Positions 26,041-34,500 of a DNA stretch of 64,000 nucleotides are shown here, piece by piece. Source of the stretch: Kribbella sp. NBC_01245 (GTDB lineage Bacteria > Actinomycetota > Actinomycetes > Propionibacteriales > Kribbellaceae). The stretch is taken from assembly GCF_036226525.1 (NCBI RefSeq), contig NZ_CP108487.1, positions 2,418,001 through 2,482,000 of the forward strand, read 5' to 3'. A program made the position numbers and the translations under genes. Within the stretch, counting starts at the first letter, position 1. Every line of letters begins with the position of its first letter. Below the pieces are notes generated by a model. The model did not search any database and was not told the DNA's origin. It was given only the letters and a program-made list of their open reading frames with translations.

Positions 26041-27617
26041 GTTGCAACACCGGGTTGGTTTCTAGGTGGTGAGTAGATCACGTAGGCGTTCGGCTGGGGT
26101 GTCCCAGTCGAGCGTTTTGCGTGGTCGCCCGTTGAGTTCTTGGGCGACGTGTTCGAGGTCTTCGGGTCCGTGGATGCTCAGGTCGGTGCCCTTGGGGAAG
26201 TACTGGCGCAGTAGTCCGTTGGTGTTTTCGTTGGTGCCGCGCTGCCAGGGGGAGTGCGGGTCGCAGAAGTAGACGGCCATGTCGGTGGCGATGGAGAACT
26301 GTTTGTGTTTGGCCATTTCGCAGCCCTGGTCCCAGGTCAGCGAGCCGCGCAGATGGCCGGGCAGGGTTTTCATCGTCGCGATGAGACCGTCGCGGACCTG
26401 TTCGGCGTCGTGGCCGCCGGGCAGGTGGACCAGCATCGTGTAGCGGGTGGTGCGTTCGACCAGGGTGGCGATCGCGGACCGGTTGTTCTCGCCCATGATC
26501 AGGTCGCCTTCCCAGTGGCCGGGAACCGCGCGATCGTCGGCCTCGGCGGGCCGCTCGGAGATCATGATCATCTCCTCGACGAACCGGTGCTGGCGCTGGC
26601 CGGGCTGGCGTTGTGGTTTGCGGCGGGTCCGTCCGGTGCGCAGCGCGGTCTGGACTTCGCGTTTGAGGCCGCCGCGGGCCTGGAAGTAGAGCGCCTTGTA
26701 GATCGTCTCGTGGCTCACGCGCATGCTCTCGTCGTCGGGGAAGTCCTTGACGAGCCTGTTCGAAATCTGCTCCGGCGACAACTTCCGCTCCAGACCCAGC
26801 TCGACCTGCTCACGCAACGCGGGATCGGTGACCAGCTTTGAGGTCTTGGGCCGGGCCCTGGCGGCCGCAGCGTCGCGGTGGGCTTGGTGGGGCAGGTAGG
26901 TTCCTTCAACACTGTGGGCGCGGATCTCACGAGAGACTGTGGACTTGTCCTTGCCGATGCCGGCCGCGATCGCGGTCAAGGTGAGTTTGTTGACCCGCCC
27001 ATCGGCGATCGCCAGCCGCTGGTCCAGGCACAGGTAACGGTCGCTGATCACCGCGTCAGCTGATGGGGTCATGGAAGTGGAGTATCGGGTTGTGGTGCCG
27101 TAGTCCACGACCCGCCCATCGGGATAGACCCGCGTGTTGCCCACCCTGCGGACCCCGTGATGCCAGTCCCGCGCAGTACCCGGATGCACGCCCACCTCCT
27201 TGGCTGCGCGCGTGATGGACCAGCCCGCCTCCAGCAACTCCTCGAGGCGGACCCTGGCCTGGGTCTTGCGTTTCACGGCCCGCACCGCGGGAACCAGCCC
27301 GGCCACGACAAGGATCCGCCGGGCAGTGTCATGCCTCAACCCGCAGGCCGAACCCGCGCCAGTGATGTTCCCCGATTCCTTGAACACCGCGATGACCTGC
27401 TCCCGCAACGCATCAGTGATCACCGTGCGCGGACGCGAACCACGGCCACGAGCCCGCAAGATCTCATAGCCACGACCACGCCCGATCCCCAACGACTCAC
27501 ACGCAGCCGCTACCCCGACCCCCGAATCCACCAGCCGCAACAAGGCAGCACCGTGACGCTCGTTGTCCTCCACAAACGACATAACCATCACAACTCCTCA
27601 AATCGAGGTGTTGCAAC
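26041..27617. mobile_element. IS30-family insertion sequence
   Basis: A single transposase gene fills the element. The innermost terminal inverted repeats read gttgcaacacc at 26041-26051 and its complement at 27607-27617. Similarity between the two flanks extends much further out, to about 26001 on the left and 27659 on the right, so either the true ends lie further out or the element sits in a large palindrome. A target duplication cannot be separated from this symmetry. The element looks intact. Confidence 0.8.
26062..27591 (-). CDS. IS30-family transposase
   Basis: The protein has 509 residues, longer than most IS30 transposases. It has an N-terminal helix-turn-helix (VGVAAACESLGIGRGRGYEI), a second near residue 120, and a third, IS30-typical, domain with LDQRLAIADGRVNKLTL and GKDKSTVSREI. 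The DDE catalytic domain follows: GHWEGDLIMG holds the first Asp, LTWDQGCEMAKH the second, and NENTNGLLRQYFPKGTDL the Glu. No stop or frameshift is present, so it could be active. The gene starts about 15 bp inside the right end and stops about 10 bp inside the left end. Confidence 0.93.
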   Translation of the reverse strand: MMVMSFVEDNERHGAALLRLVDSGVGVAAACESLGIGRGRGYEILRARGRGSRPRTVITDALREQVIAVFKESGNITGAGSACGLRHDTARRILVVAGLVPAVRAVKRKTQARVRLEELLEAGWSITRAAKEVGVHPGTARDWHHGVRRVGNTRVYPDGRVVDYGTTTRYSTSMTPSADAVISDRYLCLDQRLAIADGRVNKLTLTAIAAGIGKDKSTVSREIRAHSVEGTYLPHQAHRDAAAARARPKTSKLVTDPALREQVELGLERKLSPEQISNRLVKDFPDDESMRVSHETIYKALYFQARGGLKREVQTALRTGRTRRKPQRQPGQRQHRFVEEMIMISERPAEADDRAVPGHWEGDLIMGENNRSAIATLVERTTRYTMLVHLPGGHDAEQVRDGLIATMKTLPGHLRGSLTWDQGCEMAKHKQFSIATDMAVYFCDPHSPWQRGTNENTNGLLRQYFPKGTDLSIHGPEDLEHVAQELNGRPRKTLDWDTPAERLRDLLTT

Positions 27618-27713
27618 AACCACGTGAACCCGCCGTTCCGGGGTGGTAACCCACCTCGCGGATGGCCAGCCACTCCCAGCACACACCATCCCGGCGACGG
27701 CACCGGCCATGAC

Positions 27714-27805
27714 CCTATTCCGAGGGTCGACCTGCGGAATGGGGGGTGGACTCGCGAAATTTGCCATGTCGACTCCCCATTCCGCGGGTCGACCCTCGGA
27801 ATAGG
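27714..27805. repeat. Inverted repeat, family D copy 1
   Basis: The sequence cctattccgagggtcgacc pairs with ggtcgaccctcggaatagg, and an inner cggaatgggg pairs with ccccattccg. Copy 2 lies at 51443-51535. The changes gaggg/ccctc here and ggggg/ccccc there are compensated between arms. Confidence 0.85.
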
Positions 27806-27886
27806 GCGGCGCACATCCGGATTTGGAGGGCGCATCGCCAAAATTCGGGATGGCGCTCTCGATTTGGAGGGTTAACGTCTGAGATT

Positions 27887-27923
27887 CTGGGTTCCGGGCC
27901 GTTTAGTTCGCACCGGAACCCAG
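27887..27923. repeat. Inverted repeat, family E copy 1
   Basis: The stem ctgggttccgg and ccggaacccag (11 bp, perfect) encloses a 15-base loop. It is preceded by gttaacgtctgagatt, which is also next to copy 2 at 51246-51282, where it appears in inverse orientation. Confidence 0.85.
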
Positions 27924-27987
27924 GAGATGACGGGATAACGCACGAATTGCGGGCACATAACCGCCGCAAAGACGTGCAGCATCATCT

Positions 27988-28040
27988 TCCTGAGCGAACT
28001 GGACGTTTTCCGGCCCGAAAAACGTCCAGTTGACTCAGGA
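27988..28040. repeat. Inverted repeat, family F copy 1
   Basis: The stem is aactggacgtttt paired with aaaacgtccagtt, extended by tcctgag and ctcagga around a two-base mismatch. The loop is ccggcccga. Copy 2 near 49.8 kb is interrupted by IS3. Confidence 0.85.
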
Positions 28041-28094
28041 AGCCGCACCACTCGCCATCCCAGACCGGACGGCGTACGCAAACGGGCAGACCTC

Positions 28095-28229
28095 ACCCGT
28101 CCCCCTGATAGCTGCCGCCTTTGGCCGGTTCGGGCCGCGTCAAGGGCGCGTCAGCGTCGGCGACAGCCGATGAAGCCCTTGACGCGGCCCGGACCGGCCT
28201 GACAATTCGGAAGACTCAGGGGGACGGGT
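28095..28229. repeat. Nested inverted repeat, family B copy 2
   Basis: The outer stem is acccgtccccctga paired with tcagggggacgggt (14 bp), and the inner stem is cgggccgcgtcaaggg paired with cccttgacgcggcccg. It is in inverse orientation to copies 1 and 3. Its right end is about 90 bp upstream of the ileS T-box. Confidence 0.88.
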
Positions 28230-28317
28230 GCCCACCAACGACCCGGCCAACCGGCAAGGGTTAAGGATTCGTGTTCGGGCAAGGCGTGGTCGTAGACTTC
28301 GAAGGGCGTAATCACAA

Positions 28318-28505
28318 GGCGTTGATGGGGCTATCACCCCGGAGTCGCTGGAAGAACGGCCGCAAGGCTCAGTAGAACCAGCAGTGGTGCGTTTACGAGT
28401 GGGTGGCGCGTTCGACCGTCACCAAGAAGGGTGGTACCGCGGGACTCTGGCGACGGCGCCGGTCTCGTCCCTTCGTCAGGTTCGGGCTTTTCTGACGGAG
28501 GAAGT
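28318..28505 (+). promoter_or_regulatory. Translational T-box riboswitch of ileS
   Basis: The leader has the features of the short stem I T-boxes found before actinobacterial ileS. A hairpin gatggggctatcacccc displays the isoleucine codon ATC (28333-28335). The T-box itself, aagaagggtggtaccgcggg, lies at 28424-28443. Downstream, ccttcgtcag (28470-28479) can pair with ctgacggagg (28492-28501), which would hide the ribosome site ggaggaag just before the ATG. Uncharged tRNA-Ile bound at the codon and T-box bulge should favour the open form. Control is on translation: no terminator tract is seen. Confidence 0.9.
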
Positions 28506-28510
28506 GCACG

Positions 28511-31500
28511 ATGGCGGATCCAACCACTCCCTGGAAGCAGGTCCCGGCGCAGGTCGACCTCCCCGGGATGGAACGGGAGATCCTCGCCCACTGGGATGAG
28601 AACGACACGTTCGCGCGCAGTCTCGAGCAGACGGCGGGTGGTACTCCGTGGACGTTCTACGAGGGCCCGCCCACCGCCAACGGCATGCCCGGCACGCACC
28701 ACATCGAGGCGCGCGTCTTCAAGGACGTGTTCCCGCGCTACCGGACGATGAAGGGTTACTCGGTCGAGCGCAAGGCCGGCTGGGACTGTCACGGTCTGCC
28801 GGTCGAGGTGGCCGTCGAGAAGGAACTCGGGTTCAACGGCAAGAACGACATCGAGGCGTACGGAATCGCGGAGTTCAACGCGAAGTGCCGGGAGTCGGTG
28901 TTGCGGCATGTCGGCGCGTTCCGCGAGCTCACCACCCGGATGGGCTACTGGGTCGACATGGACGAGCCCTACCGCACGATGGACCCGCAGTACGTCGAGT
29001 CGGTGTGGTGGTCGCTGAAGCAGATCCACGACAAGGGTCTGCTCGTCGAGGACTACCGGATCACGCCGTACTGCCCGCGTTGTGGCACGGGTCTTTCCGA
29101 CCACGAGCTCGCGCAGGGGTACGAGACGGTCGTCGACCCCTCGGTCTACGTGCGCTTCCCGCTGACGTCGGGTCCGCTCGCGGGCAAGGCGTCGATGCTG
29201 GTCTGGACGACGACCCCGTGGACGCTCGTTTCGAACACGGCTGTCGCGGTCCATCCGGACGTGACCTACGTGGTCGCGACGGACGGCAACGAGTCGCTGG
29301 TTGTGGCCGAGCCGCTGCTGGGCACGTTGGGCGAGGGCTGGGAGGTCACCGGGAAGTTCGCCGGCAAGGACATGGAGCGCTGGAACTACCAGCGTCCGTT
29401 CGAGCTGGTCGAATTCCCGGAGCCGGCCCACTTCGTCGTACTGGCTGAGTACGTCACCACCGAAGACGGTTCGGGTCTGGTCCACCAGGCTCCGGCCTTC
29501 GGCGCCGACGACCTCGTGGTCTGCCGTGCGTACGGACTGCCGGTCGTGAAGCCCGTCGGGGCCGACGGCACGTTCGACGCAGACCTGCCGTTGGTGGGCG
29601 GGCAGTTCTTCAAGAAGGCCGATACGGACCTGGTGAAGGACCTGCAGGCGCGAGGCGCTCTGTTCCGCCACGTGCCGTATGAGCACCCGTATCCGCACTG
29701 CTGGCGCTGCCACACTCCGGTGATGTACTACGCGCTCCCCTCCTGGTACATCCGCACCACCCAGGTTAAGGACGCACTGCTCCGGGAGAACGAGAAGACC
29801 AACTGGTACCCGGAGTCGACCCAGTGGGGCCGGTACGGCGACTGGCTGAAGAACAACATCGACTGGGCGCTCTCGCGGTCCCGCTATTGGGGTACGCCGC
29901 TGCCGATCTGGCGGTGCGCCGAGGACCACCAGGTGTGCGTGGGTTCGCTGCAGGAATTGGGCGAACTCGCCGGCCGGGACCTCAGCAACACCGACCCGCA
30001 CCGGCCGTTCGTCGACGACATCACCTTCGCCTGCCCGACCTGTGGCGAGACGTCGACCCGGGTGGCCGAGGTGATCGACGCCTGGTACGACTCGGGCTCG
30101 ATGCCGTTCGCGCAGTGGGGATACCCGTGGGTGGAGGGCTCGAAGGAGAAGTTCGAGCAGGCCTACCCGGCGGACTTCATCGCCGAGGCGATCGACCAGA
30201 CCCGTGGCTGGTTCTACACGTTGATGGCGATCGGCACGTTGGTGTTCGACGAGTCGTCGTACCGCAATGTCGTCTGCCTCGGGCACATCATGGCCGAGGA
30301 CGGCCGCAAGATGTCCAAGCACCTCGGCAACATCCTCGAGCCGATCCCGTTGATGAACGACCACAGCGCGGACGCGGTGCGCTGGTTCATGGCCTGCTCC
30401 GGCTCGCCGTGGAAGCCGCGCGGTGTCGGGCCGAACGTGCTGAACGAGATCGTCCGCAAGGTGCTGCTGACGTACTGGAACACGGTCGCCTTCCACGCGT
30501 TGTACGCGCGGCTGGCCGACTGGGATCCGACGGCCGAGGCCCCCGCAGTCGCGGATCGTTCGGTGCTGGACCGGTGGCTCGTCGGCGAGACGAACCGGCT
30601 GGTCCGCGATACCGAAGCGGCGTACGACGACTACGACACGGCGAAGCTCGGCCAGTTGATCGGGCAGTTCGTCGACGTGCTCTCGAACTGGTACGTACGG
30701 CGCTCGCGCCGCCGGTTCTGGGCGGGTGACGCCGGCGCGCTGGCCACCCTGCACGAGACGCTCGAGGTGCTGACCCGGTTGATGGCGCCGCTGACGCCGT
30801 TCGTGACCGAGCGGGTCTGGCAGGACGTGTTCCGCCCGGTCGGCGTCGGCCTGCCCGAGTCGGTGCACCTGAGCAGCTTCCCGGCGTACGACGCGGGGCT
30901 GATCGACGACACCCTGGCCGTCCACATGTCGATGGCCCGTCGCGTCGTCGAGCTCGGGCGGTCGGCCCGGGCCGAGGCCAAGGTCCGGACCCGGCAGCCG
31001 TTGAGCCGGGCGCTGGTCGGGTCGGCGGCGATCGCGGATCTGGAGCAGGAGCTGCTGACCGAGATCGCGGACGAGCTGAACGTGGGTTCGGTCGAGCCGC
31101 TGTCGTCGGCCGGGGCGGACCTGGTCGAGTTCAGTGCCAAGGGCAACTTCCGCGAGCTCGGCAAGCGGTTCGCCAAGCAGACGCCGGTGGTCGCGAAGGC
31201 CATCGCCGAGGCGGACGCGGCCGAGCTGGCCGCTGCGCTGAAGGCGGCCGGGAAGGCGTCGGTGCAGGTTGATGGTGCCGACGTCGAGGTGAGTGCGGAC
31301 GAGGTGCTGCTGTCGGAGCGCCCGCGCGAAGGCTGGTCCGTGGTCAACGAGCAGGGCGAGACCGTCGCCCTCGACCTGGAGGTCACGCCCGCGCTGCGGC
31401 AGGCCGGTCTCGCCCGCGAGGTCGTCCGTACGCTCCAGGAGGCTCGCAAGAACGCCGGCCTCGAGGTGTCGGACCGCATCGAGGTCTGGCTCTCCGCCAC

Positions 31501-31654
31501 CGGCGAACTCGCCGACGCCCTCGCCCACCACGGCGACGAGGTCGGCCGCGAGATCCTCGCCGTCGCCCTCCACCACAACGCGGCCACGGCCGCCGACCTG
31601 GTGACCGGCACCGACGAGGAGCTAGGCCTCACCTACTGGCTCCGCAAGTCCTGA
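28511..31654 (+). CDS. ileS: Isoleucyl-tRNA synthetase IleRS
   Basis: The enzyme charges tRNA-Ile. The 1047-residue protein is a class Ia synthetase. The HIGH signature appears as PGTHH in GPPTANGMPGTHHIEARVF near residue 60, and KMSKH near residue 600 is in EDGRKMSKHLGN. An editing CP1 domain (LVWTTTPWTLVSNTAVAV) removes mischarged valine. The anticodon-binding helical domain and a C-terminal extension follow. Length and layout match the eukaryote-like IleRS class common in actinobacteria, often linked to low mupirocin sensitivity (family knowledge, not shown here). It is controlled by the T-box upstream and ends in a strong terminator. Confidence 0.96.
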   Translation: MADPTTPWKQVPAQVDLPGMEREILAHWDENDTFARSLEQTAGGTPWTFYEGPPTANGMPGTHHIEARVFKDVFPRYRTMKGYSVERKAGWDCHGLPVEVAVEKELGFNGKNDIEAYGIAEFNAKCRESVLRHVGAFRELTTRMGYWVDMDEPYRTMDPQYVESVWWSLKQIHDKGLLVEDYRITPYCPRCGTGLSDHELAQGYETVVDPSVYVRFPLTSGPLAGKASMLVWTTTPWTLVSNTAVAVHPDVTYVVATDGNESLVVAEPLLGTLGEGWEVTGKFAGKDMERWNYQRPFELVEFPEPAHFVVLAEYVTTEDGSGLVHQAPAFGADDLVVCRAYGLPVVKPVGADGTFDADLPLVGGQFFKKADTDLVKDLQARGALFRHVPYEHPYPHCWRCHTPVMYYALPSWYIRTTQVKDALLRENEKTNWYPESTQWGRYGDWLKNNIDWALSRSRYWGTPLPIWRCAEDHQVCVGSLQELGELAGRDLSNTDPHRPFVDDITFACPTCGETSTRVAEVIDAWYDSGSMPFAQWGYPWVEGSKEKFEQAYPADFIAEAIDQTRGWFYTLMAIGTLVFDESSYRNVVCLGHIMAEDGRKMSKHLGNILEPIPLMNDHSADAVRWFMACSGSPWKPRGVGPNVLNEIVRKVLLTYWNTVAFHALYARLADWDPTAEAPAVADRSVLDRWLVGETNRLVRDTEAAYDDYDTAKLGQLIGQFVDVLSNWYVRRSRRRFWAGDAGALATLHETLEVLTRLMAPLTPFVTERVWQDVFRPVGVGLPESVHLSSFPAYDAGLIDDTLAVHMSMARRVVELGRSARAEAKVRTRQPLSRALVGSAAIADLEQELLTEIADELNVGSVEPLSSAGADLVEFSAKGNFRELGKRFAKQTPVVAKAIAEADAAELAAALKAAGKASVQVDGADVEVSADEVLLSERPREGWSVVNEQGETVALDLEVTPALRQAGLAREVVRTLQEARKNAGLEVSDRIEVWLSATGELADALAHHGDEVGREILAVALHHNAATAADLVTGTDEELGLTYWLRKS

Positions 31655-31667
31655 CCTAGCAACTAAC

Positions 31668-31709
31668 GGCCGGAGGTCTTCCGCGAGGAGGCCCTCCGGC
31701 CTCTTTTTT
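31668..31709 (+). terminator. Intrinsic terminator of ileS
   Basis: The stem ggccggagg pairs with cctccggcc, followed by tctttttt. It begins 14 bp after the ileS stop. The T-run is also the outer left arm of palindrome A4, so the two elements overlap. Confidence 0.85.
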
Positions 31710-31807
31710 GCATTCATTCGTCGGAATCCGCCCTCTCAGCGCCGCTGCCCTGTACAGGTCAGCGGACGACAGAGGGCGGATTCCGACGAATGAATGCAAA
31801 AAAGAGG
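31700..31807. repeat. Long inverted repeat, family A copy 4
   Basis: The arms of 37 bp are perfect, cctcttttttgcattcattc onward and complement, with a 34-base loop holding an inner imperfect palindrome ccgctgccctgtacaggtca. It lies between ileS and the convergent wag31 gene. Its core is the same as copies 2, 3 and 5. Confidence 0.92.
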
Positions 31808-31834
31808 AAGCTGTCTCACGATGTGGGCATGACG

Positions 31835-31867
31835 AAGAGGCGGTGCCGCCGGAAGGCACCGCCTCTT
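31835..31867 (-). terminator. Hairpin terminator candidate of wag31
   Basis: A perfect 13-bp stem, aagaggcggtgcc with ggcaccgcctctt, has a seven-base loop and lies 17 bp after the wag31 stop (minus strand). There is only a short T-run on the minus strand, so it may be a weakly intrinsic type. Confidence 0.65.
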
Positions 31868-31883
31868 ACTCGTCTAGCTCAGA

Positions 31884-32651
31884 TCAGACGCCGTGGCCGT
31901 GGGCCTGCGCACGGGTGGCTTCCGGGCGGAAGCCGTTGCGCGGGCTGAGCGTGTCGTCGCCGTTGCCGAGAGCCTTGAGCTGCTCGGTGAAGTAGGTCTT
32001 CAAACGGCTGCGGTACTCGCGCTCGTAGGCGTGCAGGTCGTCGATCGTGCGCTCCAGCTGGCCCTTCTGCTTCTCCAGGGTGCCCAGCATCTGCGCGCGA
32101 CGCTCGCTGATCTCGCCGTCCAGCTTCTCGGCGCGGGCACGGGCCTCGCCGGTCATCCGGTCGGCCTTGCCACGAGCCTCGTTCTCCAACCGCTCGGCCT
32201 TGGCGCGAGCTTCACCGATGATCTTGTCAGCGGTGTCCTTCGCCTCCTGGACCAGGTCGTCGGAGTGCTTGGTGGCCATCTCCAGCAGGCGCACGGCCGA
32301 GCTGGAGGCGTCCCCGACGGTCCCTGCCGCCGCAGCAGCCCCCGCAGCGGCTACGGCCGGAGCGACGACTGGCGGGGGGGCAGGAGCCTTCTCCTCGGGC
32401 TTCTCGACCACGGGAGCAGGCTTCGGCGCCACGGCAGCCAGGCTGGCGGTGGCATCCGGCTGGCGGTCTCCACCACCGGCACGCTGTGCTGCCGCGAGCT
32501 TGGCCCGCAGCTCCTCGTTCTCCGCGAGGAGGCGCTCGAGCTCAGCCTCCACCTCGTCGAGGAAGGAGTCGACCTCAGTGACGTCGTAGCCCTCCCGTAA
32601 GCGGACGGGAGTGAACTGCTTCGAACGGACGTCATCCGGCGTCAGCGGCAT
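31884..32651 (-). CDS. wag31: DivIVA/Wag31 polar growth protein
   Basis: Wag31 binds curved membrane at cell poles and directs tip growth and cell wall synthesis. The protein has 255 residues. It has the membrane-binding N-terminal PLTPDDVRSKQFTPVRLREG and the first coiled coil with DVTEVDSFLDEVEAELERL. A Pro/Ala-rich linker separates this from a long coiled coil with alternating Ala, Glu and Arg (EARAKAERLENEARGKADRM). The C-terminus ends with NGFRPEATRAQAHGHGV. It closes the division cluster; a 216-bp gap upstream after yggT suggests an extra promoter. Confidence 0.93.
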   Translation of the reverse strand: MPLTPDDVRSKQFTPVRLREGYDVTEVDSFLDEVEAELERLLAENEELRAKLAAAQRAGGGDRQPDATASLAAVAPKPAPVVEKPEEKAPAPPPVVAPAVAAAGAAAAAGTVGDASSSAVRLLEMATKHSDDLVQEAKDTADKIIGEARAKAERLENEARGKADRMTGEARARAEKLDGEISERRAQMLGTLEKQKGQLERTIDDLHAYEREYRSRLKTYFTEQLKALGNGDDTLSPRNGFRPEATRAQAHGHGV

Positions 32652-32867
32652 CTTTCACCTCGTTTGTCTGTGTCTTGGCGGGCCCCCGTGGAGCAGGACC
32701 TCGGCGACCTCAGTAGATCACGTTATCGCTTCGTTGTGTTCTGACGGAATCGGGGCAGGGGAAAACCCTCCCGATCCGTGTCACTCTGGTCTGCTCTTAC
32801 CCAGCCCTCCCGGGTTCATCCACGCTGATTTCCACCCTGATGCCGCCCTCATTCCGGCCGCCGGTGG

Positions 32868-33173
32868 TCAGATCGAGCGGAGCGCGGTCGTGTTGATCGA
32901 CATGGCCAAGGAGACCAGGACGAACAACATCAGCATGGACAGGTCGATCCGGACCCCGCCCGCGCCGATCGGCGGCAGAATGCGGCGCAGCGGCCGCAAG
33001 AAGGGGTCCGTGACCGAGTACACAACCTCGAACAGCAGCAACAGCGGCCCCTTGGGGTGCCACTGCGGCGCGAACATCACGATCAGGCTGAGCACGAACC
33101 GGGCCACCAGCACGAAGAAAAAGGCCAGTAGCACCCAGTACAGGATGATGAGGACGAGCTCCAGAGCATTCAT
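32868..33173 (-). CDS. YggT-family membrane protein
   Basis: The protein has 101 residues and two main membrane segments: LVLIILYWVLLAFFFVLVAR, then a loop with VTDPFLRPLRRILPPIG, the highly conserved YggT motif, and a C-terminal helix (LSMLMLFVLVSLAMSI). The family is located beside sepF in actinobacteria, firmicutes and cyanobacteria, and is thought to have a role in division or cofactor-related membrane processes, not proven. It lies 36 bp after sepF and upstream of wag31. Confidence 0.88.
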   Translation of the reverse strand: MNALELVLIILYWVLLAFFFVLVARFVLSLIVMFAPQWHPKGPLLLLFEVVYSVTDPFLRPLRRILPPIGAGGVRIDLSMLMLFVLVSLAMSINTTALRSI

Positions 33174-33209
33174 GTCAGTCCGAGTGTAGAAGACTGACGT
33201 GGCAACCGG

Positions 33210-33737
33210 TCAGCTCTGGTTGAAGAATCCACCCTGGGCGATCCGTTCCTTGTCCTCCGCGGTGACCGTGACGTTCGGCGGGGAGAGCAGGAACACCCGC
33301 GAGGTGACCCGGTCGATCGCGCCCCGGCAGCCGAAGATCAGGCCGGCAGCGAAGTCCACCAGACGCTTGGCATCGGCGTCGTCCATCTCGGTCAGGTTCA
33401 TGATCACGGGCGTGCCGTCCCGGAAGTGTTCCCCGATCACCCGCGCGTCGTTGTACGTCCGCGGGTGCAGGGTGGTGATGCGGGCCAACTCGGTAACCTC
33501 CGGGGCAGCTGAGACACCGCGCCGATCTGACAACTTGCTGACCTTTCCGTTCGGCTCGGTCGTGCGCTGAGCAGCGGGCTCGGCCTCGTCAGGCTCGGAC
33601 TGCACGTCCTCGTCGTCGTCGGTGAACTCGTCTTCTTCGTCGTAACCGTCGTAGTCGTCGTCATAGCGCGAGCCGTAACGATCACTGTCCTCGACCAAGC
33701 CGAGGTACACACCCATCTTGCGCAGCGCGCCGCTCAT
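33210..33737 (-). CDS. sepF: Cell division protein SepF
   Basis: SepF tethers FtsZ filaments to the membrane; in actinobacteria, which lack FtsA, it is essential for that. The protein has 175 residues. It has an N-terminal amphipathic helix (MSGALRKMGVYLGLV), a very acidic linker rich in Asp/Glu/Tyr, and a C-terminal SepF domain with RPTYNDARVIGEHF-like ITTLHPRTYNDARVIGEHFR and AAGLIFGCRGAIDRVTSRVF, ending in GGFFNQS. The ATG at 33737 follows a good GGAGGG; the longer frame to 33848 does not fit. Confidence 0.95.
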   Translation of the reverse strand: MSGALRKMGVYLGLVEDSDRYGSRYDDDYDGYDEEDEFTDDDEDVQSEPDEAEPAAQRTTEPNGKVSKLSDRRGVSAAPEVTELARITTLHPRTYNDARVIGEHFRDGTPVIMNLTEMDDADAKRLVDFAAGLIFGCRGAIDRVTSRVFLLSPPNVTVTAEDKERIAQGGFFNQS

Positions 33738-33786
33738 GGCCCTCCAGCCTTTCGGTCGATCCAGGACGGATACTTCGGTGTCGACA

Positions 33787-34500
33787 CTAACCCAGCACAG
33801 GACGCGTTCCGAGTAATGCGCGCCCGAGGCGAACGTGTGTCGCCCCACGTGTGATAGCGGCCTCGAGATCCTCGCTCATACCCGCCGAGATCCAGTCCGC
33901 ACCAGGGTGATCGGAGCGTAGCCGGGCCGCTACGGAGGCGAGTCCGTCAAAGGCCTTCGCCGGGTCGCCACCGAGCGGCGCGACGGCCATCACGCCACCG
34001 AGCTCCAGCCCCTCGGCGGCCGCCACCGCGTCAGCAAGCGCCGGTACGTCGCCAGGCTCGACGCCACCACGGGAGCCCCCAGCTGAGCCCGGTCCGTACT
34101 CCTCGAGGCTCACCTGTAGCAGGCACCGGATCGACCGGCTTTCGCTGGACGCCGCACGGGATAGCGCGGTCACGAGTGAAAGCCGGTCGACCGAATGCAC
34201 GACGTCGGCGTACCGGACGACCGAGCGGGCCTTCTTCGACTGGAGCTGCCCGACGAAATGCCAGGTCACGTCCAGGTCTTGCGCCTCGGGCGCCTTGGCC
34301 TTGAGCTCCTGCTCCCGGTTCTCCCCCACGTCGGTGACGCCGAGGGCAGCCAGGGCACGCACATCGTCGAGCGGGAAGGTCTTGGTGATCGCGACCAGCG
34401 TCACCTCGTCCGGCGACCGCCCGGCCGTCGTACAGGCGTCGGCGATCGACCGCCGGACCCGCTCGAGGTTTTCCTTCAGCTCAGTCAGGCGATCGGTCAC
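33787..34500 (-). CDS. YggS/PROSC-family PLP homeostasis protein
   Basis: The protein has 237 residues from GTG 34500, which overlaps the pgeF stop as GTGA. It has the alanine-racemase-like TIM barrel with the PLP lysine in VTLVAITKTFPLDDVRAL, WHFVGQLQSKKAR, and a C-terminal ISAGMSEDLEAAITRGATHV with the phosphate-binding GMS-x-D region. The family binds PLP without known enzyme activity and manages its homeostasis. Located between pgeF and sepF, as in other actinobacterial division clusters. Confidence 0.93.
   Translation of the reverse strand: MTDRLTELKENLERVRRSIADACTTAGRSPDEVTLVAITKTFPLDDVRALAALGVTDVGENREQELKAKAPEAQDLDVTWHFVGQLQSKKARSVVRYADVVHSVDRLSLVTALSRAASSESRSIRCLLQVSLEEYGPGSAGGSRGGVEPGDVPALADAVAAAEGLELGGVMAVAPLGGDPAKAFDGLASVAARLRSDHPGADWISAGMSEDLEAAITRGATHVRLGRALLGTRPVLG

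Noticed and set aside
28334..31576. Open frame of 1080 codons on the minus strand opposite ileS
   Set aside because: Antisense shadow of ileS; no family motifs, and it would overlap the T-box leader.
31700..31807. Family A palindromes as ordinary rho-independent terminators
   Set aside because: They lack a T-run after the right arm in either direction, have loops of about 34 bases, and one copy lies between divergent genes. Termination may still be a side effect.
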